Source: Candidatus Adlerbacteria bacterium (GTDB lineage: Bacteria > Patescibacteriota > Minisyncoccia > Phycocordibacterales > SBAW01). Taken from it: a stretch of DNA of 12,630 nt. The position numbers were made by a program, and so were the translations under genes. Of the stretch, positions 1 to 5,374 are shown piece after piece; the stretch's first letter is position 1; each line of letters opens with the position of its first letter. The DNA is taken from NCBI GenBank assembly GCA_903840375.1, contig CAIMFR010000068.1, positions 1 to 12,630 of the forward strand, read 5' to 3'. The notes beneath the pieces are model-generated. The model saw only the letters and a program-made list of their open reading frames with translations. It searched no databases and had not been told where the DNA came from.

Positions 1-128
1 ATGATCTTCTTCAACAAACTGTCATACTCGCTTTTTGGGAAACCAAGTAGTTTGGCGATGTTATCTCCATCTGGTGTTCGTCTTGTAAAGATAACTCTAC
101 CGGCGTCAAAATAGATCTGTTTAATCAT
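1..128 (-). CDS. HAD-like hydrolase, N-terminal fragment (cut by left edge)
   Basis: Only the first 42 codons are inside the window; the gene runs off the left edge. The protein begins MIKQIYFDAGRVIFTRR, matching HAD motif I in the variant form D-x-G-x-V, with Asp8 at the nucleophile position. This DxG variant is known in HAD phosphatases of the YihX type, where the second Asp of DxDxT is replaced. The rest (PDGDNIAKLLGFPKSEYDSLL) fits the helical cap that follows motif I. The ATG at 128 has no clear Shine-Dalgarno sequence; the upstream bases are A/T rich. The gene is preceded by about 430 bp without a gene, including copy 1 of the structured element, so it may be controlled by that leader. 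Substrate cannot be told from the fragment. Confidence 0.6.
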   Translation of the reverse strand, partial: MIKQIYFDAGRVIFTRRTPDGDNIAKLLGFPKSEYDSLLKKI

Positions 129-169
129 AATTATTTTATTATTTGCATATCGTTGTTTTTATAACTAAT

Positions 170-378
170 AAAAAACCAGCTGGTAATCAGTTGGCAAAGA
201 GTGCAGATACACTGAACCCCGTGCCAGCTAGGACTTGCGTCCCCATACCAGTTTCCCGATATGACCCATGGAAGACACTGAACGCGGGGTTCAGTGTCTT
301 CCATGGGTTGTCCCGACCATATCCTTTGGCGGGAGCCAAGGGGGTTAGGTCGCTGGTCTTTCGGCCAGATATTCAATT
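170..378 (-). ncRNA. Candidate structured RNA leader, copy 1 (upstream of HAD gene)
   Basis: Read on the minus strand, the order is AATTGAAT (378-371), CCTAACCC (349-342), a hairpin (UUGGC/GCCAA with UCCC loop, 339-326, inside GACC/GGUC), ACAACCCAT (311-303) which starts a 20-bp hairpin, then a hairpin with 8-bp stem and GAAA tetraloop (263-244), then a stem closed by a GCAA tetraloop (243-230). The same blocks in the same order occur in copy 2 at 1170-1360. GNRA loops occur only when the minus strand is read, which argues for an RNA made from that strand. After it lies AGCTGG (229-224), complementary to CCAGCT (183-178), which is followed by GG and six T (175-170): a possible terminator 42 nt before the HAD start. 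No match to a named riboswitch class was recognised. Confidence 0.55.
264..308 (-). repeat. Perfect 20-bp inverted repeat with 5-nt loop
   Basis: Arms at 264-283 and 289-308 are perfectly complementary, with a 5-nt loop. In copy 2 of the element the corresponding position holds only a short CCCAT/ATGGG hairpin, so this stem has been greatly extended in copy 1. Thirteen bases of the loop and right arm (285-297) are also perfectly complementary to 209-221, so a second fold competes with this hairpin. Confidence 0.85.
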
Positions 379-563
379 ATCGAACAGGTACATGATAGCA
401 AAATTTGCTATCCCTTAGAAGCCTAGCTTACATTCGGAGCCTTGCGAAGGCTCACTTGCCAACAACTTTTGCACGAGTTTTAGGAGGTCTCCCTCGCGCT
501 CATGGGCTCGTATCGACCCATGAGTATACCCATGCAGATGAGGTTGTACCCAATATTAAGACG
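379..563. other. Non-coding spacer with three hairpins
   Basis: No convincing gene lies here. Three short perfect hairpins are visible: GATAGCAAA/TTTGCTATC at 394-412, GAGCCTT/AAGGCTC with a GCG loop at 437-453, and CTCATGGG/CCCATGAG with a 10-nt loop at 499-524. The last lies downstream of the GIY-YIG stop codon but has no T run, so it is not a standard terminator. A possible -10 (GATAAT on the minus strand, 381-376) lies just upstream of copy 1 but lacks a good -35. Confidence 0.5.
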
Positions 564-1169
564 CTATTCTGCGCTATCCATCCTCCGCCGGCGCTCATCG
601 AGCGTTTCGCCCTCGTACATCCAATACGCCGTGCCTTGAACGCTATTCTCGTAGCCGAGAATCTCCTGCGCAGAAGCAGAGAGACTGGTGACAGCGCCGT
701 TGAATTCAATGGTTTGATTATCCACCACCCTCGCTTTTATATTTTCGTCGCGACTAAACACTAATTCCGCGCCTATCGGAATATCCACCATCTTGAAATT
801 GAATCGTGCACGTATTTCTGCACGCACCTGATTGAGTGCTTTCTGGTCTTCTTGAGACTCTACAAAATCCTTCTTGGGAGTGATGTTCTCTATCTCGGCC
901 AACTTGAGTGCCGACACCACACGCTCCGGCGAGATTTGGAAAAACTCCCTTCTTGGATTGACTCGACTGTTATCAAAAGCGTCGTGGAGCTGGTGCTCGA
1001 CGAAGGACGCATCTTTGACAGTGCAAGCGTAAAAACACGTGAACGGAAGCGGGACACTAGTGGAGCCGCTGAGTTCTCGGATCCTTTGTTCGAGACTAGT
1101 GGAAGTTTTGCCGATCTTTACGTAGCCCGGCATTGCCTCGTTCGTCAGTATGTAAATTATTTCATTCAT
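564..1169 (-). CDS. T5orf172/GIY-YIG nuclease-like protein with C-terminal DUF4357/RAMA-like domain
   Basis: About 201 residues. The N-terminal 80 residues follow the T5orf172 (PF10544-like) branch of the GIY-YIG superfamily: IYIL near residues 5-8, GYVKIGKTS at 15-23, an Arg in QRIRELSGS (Arg29), a Glu in VEHQLH (Glu58) and RREFF at 73-77. The C-terminal part (about 124-201), with IPIGAELVFSRDE, a TSLSASA segment and GTAYWMYEGETLDERRRR, resembles small DNA-associated domains often fused to GIY-YIG proteins (DUF4357 or RAMA). A nicking or DNA-binding role is the family expectation; activity is not shown here. Two ATGs are possible (1181 and 1169). I chose 1169 because GGTGGAG lies just upstream and the GIY fold starts directly after it, although the 3-nt spacing is short. 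The initiation region is inside a hairpin (see 1173-1222). The gene sits between the two copies of the structured element. Confidence 0.8.
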   Translation of the reverse strand: MNEIIYILTNEAMPGYVKIGKTSTSLEQRIRELSGSTSVPLPFTCFYACTVKDASFVEHQLHDAFDNSRVNPRREFFQISPERVVSALKLAEIENITPKKDFVESQEDQKALNQVRAEIRARFNFKMVDIPIGAELVFSRDENIKARVVDNQTIEFNGAVTSLSASAQEILGYENSVQGTAYWMYEGETLDERRRRMDSAE

Positions 1170-1360
1170 GAGCTCCACCATAGTTGATATGGTGGTGGGC
1201 TTGAATACAAAAAGCCCACCACGGGTAGTAGCCGAAGCTACTCATACCGGTTTCCCGATATGGCGAGTTAAGCGACCCCATGATGGGTTGTTTATGCTTA
1301 ACTCGACTTGTCAACCTTGCCGCAGCAGAGCTACGGGTTAGGCCCTTTTTATTCAATTGT
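1170..1360 (-). ncRNA. Candidate structured RNA leader, copy 2 (upstream of GIY-YIG gene)
   Basis: Read on the minus strand: AATTGAAT (1358-1351), CCTAACCC (1342-1335), hairpin CCGTAGC/GCTGCGG with TCT loop (1336-1320), ACAACCCAT (1291-1283) inside a 10-bp stem CGAGTTAAGC/GCTTAACTCG (1305-1296 with 1273-1264), then the 8-bp GAAA-tetraloop hairpin (1262-1243), then AGTAGC/GCTACT closed by a UUCG loop (1242-1227), then an 11-bp hairpin (1222-1192). Compared with copy 1, the GAAA hairpin has a C-G pair where copy 1 has U-G, and the next helix has a different sequence and a different stable tetraloop but the same position. Conserved structure with changed sequence is the pattern expected of a functional RNA. 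The 3' part reaches the GIY-YIG start codon, so a cis-regulatory role is likely. Confidence 0.6.
1173..1222 (-). promoter_or_regulatory. Two mutually exclusive hairpins over the GIY-YIG ribosome binding site
   Basis: Hairpin C pairs GTGGTGGGCTT (1222-1212) with AAGCCCACCAC (1202-1192). Hairpin D pairs CCACCATA (1195-1188) with TATGGTGG (1182-1175). They share bases 1192-1195. Hairpin D buries the GGTGG that would serve as ribosome binding site and also covers the upstream ATG at 1181; hairpin C would leave them free. This is the geometry of a translational expression platform. It is a structural inference: the overlap is only 4 nt, so partial coexistence is possible. Confidence 0.45.
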
Positions 1361-1709
1361 GTGTCGCGGAAATATCACTTGCGACATCTTTTATAGTATC
1401 GCAAATCTTGGTCTGCTGCTACGGGCTGGATATATGTTTGTAAACATTCATTCGAAGCATACCTCGCCCCTCTGGGGCGGGGAGCCGATAAGGAAGGGTT
1501 TGGGAAACCGTTGGTTTCCCAAATAATTCAGAACGAAGTTCCTAGATACCGCGCCGATGCGAGCGGAGCGAGCGAGGGAAGGGCTCTGCCCCGCGGGGTT
1601 TCATTTAAGGAGATGGCCACCTTTTTATTTGCTGCAACTCATTTTTTATTGTATCGTGGAGATAGAAAATCCCAGTTCTTCACACAATAAAAGCCCGACG
1701 GAGACAGCA
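1361..1709. other. Non-coding spacer between divergent GIY-YIG and HisRS-like genes
   Basis: No gene is supported. Visible structures are TTGCGA/TCGCAA flanking an A/T-rich core (about 1380-1405), CGCCCC/GGGGCG with a TCT loop (1465-1479), an 11-bp hairpin at 1499-1523, and G/C-rich runs around 1550-1600. A weak promoter candidate for the downstream gene is TTGCTG (1629-1634), 17 bp, TATCGT (1652-1657). The ribosome binding site GGAG (1700-1703) is 6 nt before the ATG at 1710. The minus-strand promoter of copy 2 should lie near 1360-1420 (TATAAA is present there) but I could not match a -35. Confidence 0.5.
1499..1523. repeat. 11-bp perfect hairpin with 3-nt loop
   Basis: TTTGGGAAACC (1499-1509) and GGTTTCCCAAA (1513-1523) are perfectly complementary around a GTT loop. 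It lacks a T run on either side, so it is not an obvious terminator. Its GGGAAACC core also appears in the GAAA hairpin of the leader elements, which may be chance. Confidence 0.7.
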
Positions 1710-2843
1710 ATGGACACGCAAACGATCCTCAAAAAATTTGAGAATGTGGGGGTCGGGCAAGTCGCTGCGCTCCTCATTGGATTGCCGGGACACCTCCTGC
1801 ACACTCTGCTGATGCATGTGTTTGCAGGACGTTCGTCTACAAGCAGTGCTGCGGAAGTGAGTGCCCAATACCGAGAAAGCCGGTTTGTGCGCCCCTGCCC
1901 TATCGGTCAGCGAACACTGATCGAGGCTGATGCAATAGCTTATCGAATCCTCGATCCGCGGTTTCTTGGAATCGAGACTTCCCCGGTCGTGCCACTTGGT
2001 TCGAATGCAGTGCTGGGCGGCGTCAATCAAAAGACGGTGCTTGGCACGATCCGCAGCAACGAAGTGGTAGCGGACTCAACCACTGCACTCACGCTTGAAT
2101 GCGCACAACAACGCGCACTTCTGCTTGAGGAAAACCCTAAAAGCGCCGAAATAGTGCGGCTTGCCACAAGCGTACGCTGCCTCAGATTACAGCGGTTCGA
2201 CAATGTCCCCGGCTTCGTACCGCACTTCAAAGCATTCGCACTTGCGACCGCGGGACGTGACACCGGCAACGAAGAGTTCGAGATACGTTCCGTTCAAGAA
2301 CATCTGACGTTCTACCTTGCCTACTTATCGGCCATGCAGTCGGCCGGATATCAGATGCATGATGTTCGGGTTGAAATAGCGGACGTGCGCATTATGCGGG
2401 CGATTGTGGCCCATCACAAACTCGACCCGATCAAGATCGGCCGACAAGTACGAACGTCCGGCTTCAGCGTGTTCCAACACTACCGCATAGCACTGCCCGG
2501 ACTTGTCCAAAACATCGACGAACCGTTCACTCAATCCCTTGAAGACCACGGCGTCGACCATATGCACACCCTGATCCAAAAGCTCTGGGCACAGGTCATA
2601 GGGAAGCTACGAGACACCTACCCATCGATCACCTTCGCGATCAATCTCGACAGAGCTGCAGGTATGAATTATTACCAAAATGGCTGCTTCAAGATATCAG
2701 CGGAGAACAGTGCCGATGTGCGGTATCCGATCGTTGACGGCGGGTTCACAGACTGGACACAGCAACTGGTTTCATCCAAAAAGGAGCGCTTGCTCGTCAG
2801 TGGAATCGGCACCGAGTTACTCTGCAGCAACTTTCACACCTGA
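1710..2843 (+). CDS. HisRS/HisZ-like class II synthetase paralogue with degraded catalytic motifs
   Basis: A 377-residue protein. Residues 155-185 (VRCLRLQRFDNVPGFVPHF) align in pattern with class II motif 2 of histidyl-tRNA synthetase (FRxERPQxGRxRxFHQ), but the Glu of RxE is Gln and the second Arg position is Val. Residues 313-325 (LDRAAGMNYYQNG) resemble the HisRS LDYYTG segment, and 343-371 (DGGFTDWTQQL ... GIGTELL) follow the GGRYDxL ... GLERL pattern of motif 3 with the motif-3 Arg lost. The protein is therefore probably not an active synthetase; a HisZ-like regulatory, tRNA-binding or adenylate-handling role is possible. The open frame extends upstream to 1557, but that part is low-complexity and unlike the family; GGAG 6 nt before the ATG at 1710 supports the later start. 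It stands alone on the plus strand and ends at a strong terminator. Family assignment is by pattern, not by search. Confidence 0.55.
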   Translation: MDTQTILKKFENVGVGQVAALLIGLPGHLLHTLLMHVFAGRSSTSSAAEVSAQYRESRFVRPCPIGQRTLIEADAIAYRILDPRFLGIETSPVVPLGSNAVLGGVNQKTVLGTIRSNEVVADSTTALTLECAQQRALLLEENPKSAEIVRLATSVRCLRLQRFDNVPGFVPHFKAFALATAGRDTGNEEFEIRSVQEHLTFYLAYLSAMQSAGYQMHDVRVEIADVRIMRAIVAHHKLDPIKIGRQVRTSGFSVFQHYRIALPGLVQNIDEPFTQSLEDHGVDHMHTLIQKLWAQVIGKLRDTYPSITFAINLDRAAGMNYYQNGCFKISAENSADVRYPIVDGGFTDWTQQLVSSKKERLLVSGIGTELLCSNFHT

Positions 2844-2847
2844 CTCA

Positions 2848-2876
2848 GACGCCCTCTCCCCGAGGGCGTCTTTTTT
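2848..2876 (+). terminator. Rho-independent terminator of the HisRS-like gene
   Basis: GACGCCCTC (2848-2856), a TCCCC loop and GAGGGCGTC (2862-2870) form a perfect 9-bp stem followed directly by six T. It starts 4 nt after the stop codon. Its T run overlaps the stop codon of the convergent S66 peptidase gene by two bases. There is no T run in the other direction, so it mainly serves the plus strand. Confidence 0.9.
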
Positions 2877-3861
2877 AATGTTCAGTGAAAGTGATTTGTA
2901 CTTTATTCTGTTTAGCGGAAAGTCTTACTTTCCCGCCGATCGGAAAAGTAAACAAGGGGTTTGTGTGTCCGAAGTCTGCATTTGCAACAATAGGTATTCC
3001 CTTCAATTGAGGGCGCAGCGCAACCAGGCGTCGTATTTTTTCGTCGGTCATCTTGCTGGCTTTTTGAAATCTACCAAACACGATGCCTGTTATGTGTGTA
3101 GCACCCGGCTGCAAAAGGAGCGCTTCAAACAAGCGATCGAATTTTCGGTAATTTGAGTCGGCATCATCCTCCAAAAATACGACCGATCCTTCCAAAGACG
3201 GCATAAATGCGGTGCCAAAAAGCAGACCAGTGGTGCACAGATTCGCACCAACGAGCACTCCTTCAGCTTCTCCTTCTTGCAAAACCAGTGGACCGGTATT
3301 GTCTTCCGCAATACGTGCATCCTGATTCAAATACCACTCATCATCAGTCCACTGCGCTGCAACTCCTGCATCAAATGACTCCTCCTGCATGAGGCACTTC
3401 TTGAAGTGCTCCAGCGTAAAATCAAAATATAATTTTTGACCGAAGGTGGAGTAAGCGGGACCGGAATAGGTCACCAAACCGGTCTTAGCAAGGATCGCAT
3501 TTTGTAGTGCGGTTATGTCAGAATAGCCGATAAACGGTTTTGGATTATTGCGTATAAGATCCCAATTAATGTACGGCAAAAGCTGATTACTATTGAATCC
3601 ACCAATGACACACAACGCCGCCTTCACATTCTTATCGGTAAAAGCCGCATGTAAATCAGCAATTCTGCTTTCAATCGAAGAGGAATTGAATTCATCCGTT
3701 TCTTTCACATGAGCTCCAAACGTCAGGCGCAATCCAAGTTCTTCAAAACGCGTATTTGCTATCGCCTGTATCTCATCACTAATGATCCCGAGAGAGCTTG
3801 CCGGCGCGATCACTCGTACCTCATCCCCTTTGGTCAATTTTGCGGGAAATATCGTTTGCAT
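2875..3861 (-). CDS. S66 family serine peptidase, MccF / LD-carboxypeptidase type
   Basis: A 328-residue cytosolic protein with no signal peptide. The N-terminal KLTKGDEVRVIAPASS is the usual S66 opening. The nucleophile elbow is FIGYSDITAL with Ser114; the other triad members are likely Glu231 in VVFLEDDAD and His299 in DFGHTNPLFTFPIGG. S66 enzymes cut amide bonds to D-amino acids in peptidoglycan recycling (LdcA) or detoxify microcin C-type peptidyl nucleotides (MccF). The QWTDDEW segment (170-176) recalls the WTDE insertion of MccF-like members, which E. coli LdcA lacks, so I lean towards the MccF side. It lies 36 bp after the methyltransferase gene. A possible -10 (TATTAT, 3884-3879) lies 17 nt before the ATG, and there is no Shine-Dalgarno sequence. 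Confidence 0.85.
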   Translation of the reverse strand: MQTIFPAKLTKGDEVRVIAPASSLGIISDEIQAIANTRFEELGLRLTFGAHVKETDEFNSSSIESRIADLHAAFTDKNVKAALCVIGGFNSNQLLPYINWDLIRNNPKPFIGYSDITALQNAILAKTGLVTYSGPAYSTFGQKLYFDFTLEHFKKCLMQEESFDAGVAAQWTDDEWYLNQDARIAEDNTGPLVLQEGEAEGVLVGANLCTTGLLFGTAFMPSLEGSVVFLEDDADSNYRKFDRLFEALLLQPGATHITGIVFGRFQKASKMTDEKIRRLVALRPQLKGIPIVANADFGHTNPLFTFPIGGKVRLSAKQNKVQITFTEH

Positions 3862-3897
3862 AAAAAGTGAATAGGTAAATAATACGCGACCATTTGA

Positions 3898-4728
3898 TCA
3901 CACACCAAAAAGTGAAATTTGCTCTTTCTCCGGAACCTTGCGACACAACAGCACCGCATAACTAAGATACTTATGATTCTCATTAAAAAGACGCATATAT
4001 CCGTAGAGTTTATCCAACGCCACCTGGCGCTGATCGCCTGCCAGACCATTCTGATCGACCATTGTTGCACAGTACTTTTTAACGTCTTCATCCGTCGGAT
4101 GAACCGGCATTTTGGCATCGTAGGCATAATACGCCTCCAAGCCCGCGTCGGTATACAGAGACACCCAATCATCTTTCCCCCATTTTTGAATCGATATACC
4201 TAGTTCGGCGTTTATGGCATCAATGACTTGTTGTGGCGGGTCGGTATGGTAGTAGAGAAATACATCACCCACAAAACCATACGGTTTGCAGACGCGCACA
4301 TACTCCGAGACTACCTTTTCTTTATCTTTCATAAAGGCAGTAGATCCTCCCGACATAACCAGATCAAAAGTATCGTCGCCAAAATCCAAAGAATGCGCAT
4401 CGCCCTTTTGGAAAGAAATAAGGTCACAATACGGCGCCGGCTCCTTCGCCGACTTTTTGTTAGCTGACGCCAACATTGCATCGTTCAAATCAAGTGCGGT
4501 GACTCGACATTTGATCAGATGGCTTAATTCAAAAGAACAATAACCGGTATTGCACCCAGAATGCAGCACGTGCGAATCTTTGGTTAAAAAAGCATTCTGG
4601 GCCATCCTTCGCATTGAATCCTTGCCGCCCGGTGGACGATTGGTTTCATTAAGAAAGCCCATAAAACTGACATAGTCCAAACGCATTATTCCGTCGGCAG
4701 ACGCAATGATCTTATCATCCTCAATCAT
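3898..4728 (-). CDS. Class I SAM-dependent methyltransferase
   Basis: A 276-residue protein. Motif I is VLHSGCNTGYCSFEL (residues 54-68), a variant of VLDxGCGTG; the acidic end of strand 2 is ALDLNDAML (78-86); GDAHSLDFGDDTFDLV (109-124) is the Methyltransf_11-type segment after the SAM site. The C-terminal third (about 160-276) has no match I recognise and may set substrate choice. I chose the ATG at 4728 because a perfect TATAAT ends 7 nt upstream of it and because an intrinsic terminator lies between 4764 and 4799. The longer frame from 4845 would have to read through that terminator and encode an unlikely leader. With this promoter the transcript would be leaderless or nearly so. The substrate is unknown. 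Confidence 0.8.
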   Translation of the reverse strand: MIEDDKIIASADGIMRLDYVSFMGFLNETNRPPGGKDSMRRMAQNAFLTKDSHVLHSGCNTGYCSFELSHLIKCRVTALDLNDAMLASANKKSAKEPAPYCDLISFQKGDAHSLDFGDDTFDLVMSGGSTAFMKDKEKVVSEYVRVCKPYGFVGDVFLYYHTDPPQQVIDAINAELGISIQKWGKDDWVSLYTDAGLEAYYAYDAKMPVHPTDEDVKKYCATMVDQNGLAGDQRQVALDKLYGYMRLFNENHKYLSYAVLLCRKVPEKEQISLFGV

Positions 4729-4734
4729 TTCTGC

Positions 4735-4765
4735 ATTATACACGAATCCCTTGGTGGCGTAACAA
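4735..4765 (-). promoter_or_regulatory. Promoter of the methyltransferase gene (likely leaderless)
   Basis: A perfect -10 TATAAT occupies 4740-4735, 6 nt before the ATG at 4728. The -35 is weak: TTGTTA at 4765-4760 with 19-bp spacing. Transcription would be expected to begin at or next to the A of the ATG. Confidence 0.5.
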
Positions 4766-4799
4766 AAAAAGAGCGCCCCACCAAAAGCTTGATGGGGCG
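4764..4799 (-). terminator. Rho-independent terminator after the GNAT gene
   Basis: On the minus strand CGCCCCA (4799-4793) pairs with TGGGGCG (4780-4774), followed by CTC and seven T (4770-4764). It lies 18 nt beyond the GNAT stop codon and directly upstream of the methyltransferase promoter, so the two genes are separate transcription units. Confidence 0.85.
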
Positions 4800-4817
4800 G
4801 CTTCGCCGGAGCGAACA

Positions 4818-5279
4818 TTAGATATTTTTTGCCATAGGTACGCAATCCTTAAAGATACCGACACAGGGGCCGCATGGATCGTTCCAATCTTCGGTACGAA
4901 AGCCGAACCGCTCATAATAACCGATGGCCGTTGGTCTCGCATTCACAAAGAGCTTGGATACTCCGTGACTTCGGGCACGATCCTCGAGCAATTCCAACAA
5001 GATTTTCCCATAACCACGGCGTTGATACTTCTTGGAAATTGCGACGAGTCTGATTGCCGCAGCGCCATCACCCAAAAGATCGAGACGTGTCGTACCAACG
5101 CACTCACCCTGATCTTTGAACACCAACGGAAAATGGTTGGCGGCGAAATCATCCGGATGATGCGGGTTATAGATGATGTCTTTGCCCGCAAAAAGTTCGG
5201 TGCGTCGAAGGTCGTGCAGCGCTTCCCAATCCTCTGAACAACTCGCCGGAGCGAGCGTACAGGAATGTTTTTCAGACAT
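4818..5279 (-). CDS. GNAT family N-acetyltransferase
   Basis: A 153-residue protein of normal GNAT length. The acetyl-CoA site is RLVAISKKYQRRGYGKILLELL (residues 77-98), with the Q-x-x-G-x-G signature as QRRGYG; the downstream strand and helix KLFVNARPTAIGYYERFGFR (109-128) are the usual GNAT C-terminal half. The ATG at 5279 is chosen because AAAGGAG lies 8 nt upstream. The gene has its own near-consensus promoter (5318-5346) and its own terminator. It follows the AsnRS-like gene by about 95 bp. The acetyl acceptor cannot be told from sequence: small-molecule detoxification or protein acetylation are both possible. The C-terminal DPCGPCVGIFKDC stretch has three Cys, which is uncommon but without known meaning here. 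Confidence 0.85.
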   Translation of the reverse strand: MSEKHSCTLAPASCSEDWEALHDLRRTELFAGKDIIYNPHHPDDFAANHFPLVFKDQGECVGTTRLDLLGDGAAAIRLVAISKKYQRRGYGKILLELLEDRARSHGVSKLFVNARPTAIGYYERFGFRTEDWNDPCGPCVGIFKDCVPMAKNI

Positions 5280-5317
5280 CACACATACTCCTTTAGAGGT
5301 ACTTGAACTCTGTTTAT

Positions 5318-5346
5318 ATATTACATTTAGTTGTATGTCCTGTCAA
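5318..5346 (-). promoter_or_regulatory. Sigma-70 promoter of the GNAT gene
   Basis: On the minus strand TTGACA (5346-5341), exactly 17 bp, then TAATAT (5323-5318). Initiation near 5311 would give a leader of about 32 nt carrying AAAGGAG before the ATG at 5279. This is the strongest promoter in the window and lies 28 bp after the AsnRS-like gene. Confidence 0.8.
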
Positions 5347-5374
5347 GTATTTGTACAAAACTGCAATCTCTTTT

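Noticed and set aside
230..263. GEMM (c-di-GMP-I) riboswitch: GAAA hairpin followed by GGGACGCAAG in copy 1
   Set aside because: Copy 2 lacks the GACGCAAAGC segment altogether, and the second half of the GEMM consensus is missing. In copy 1 the bases simply form a stem with a GCAA loop.
143..764. Plus-strand open frames in the left leader region
   Set aside because: They run through inverted repeats and the GIY-YIG gene in antisense, have no ribosome binding site and show no protein-like motif.
1264..1350. Integron attC-like sites: GCTTAAC and GTTAGGC in copy 2, GTTAGGT in copy 1
   Set aside because: Copy 1 has no RYYYAAC partner at a suitable distance, the spacing in copy 2 is short, and no integrase is present. 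The shared GAAA/UUCG/GCAA hairpins fit an RNA better.
1613..1690. Small frame of 25 codons starting at ATG 1613 after AAGGAG
   Set aside because: The purine run touches the ATG with no spacing and the peptide shows no recognisable feature.
1557..1709. Fifty-one extra N-terminal residues on the HisRS-like protein
   Set aside because: Low-complexity sequence with no ribosome binding site at 1557, whereas GGAG precedes the ATG at 1710.
4729..4845. Upstream extension of the methyltransferase to an ATG at 4845
   Set aside because: It would cross an intrinsic terminator and a TATAAT box; the extra residues are unlike the family.
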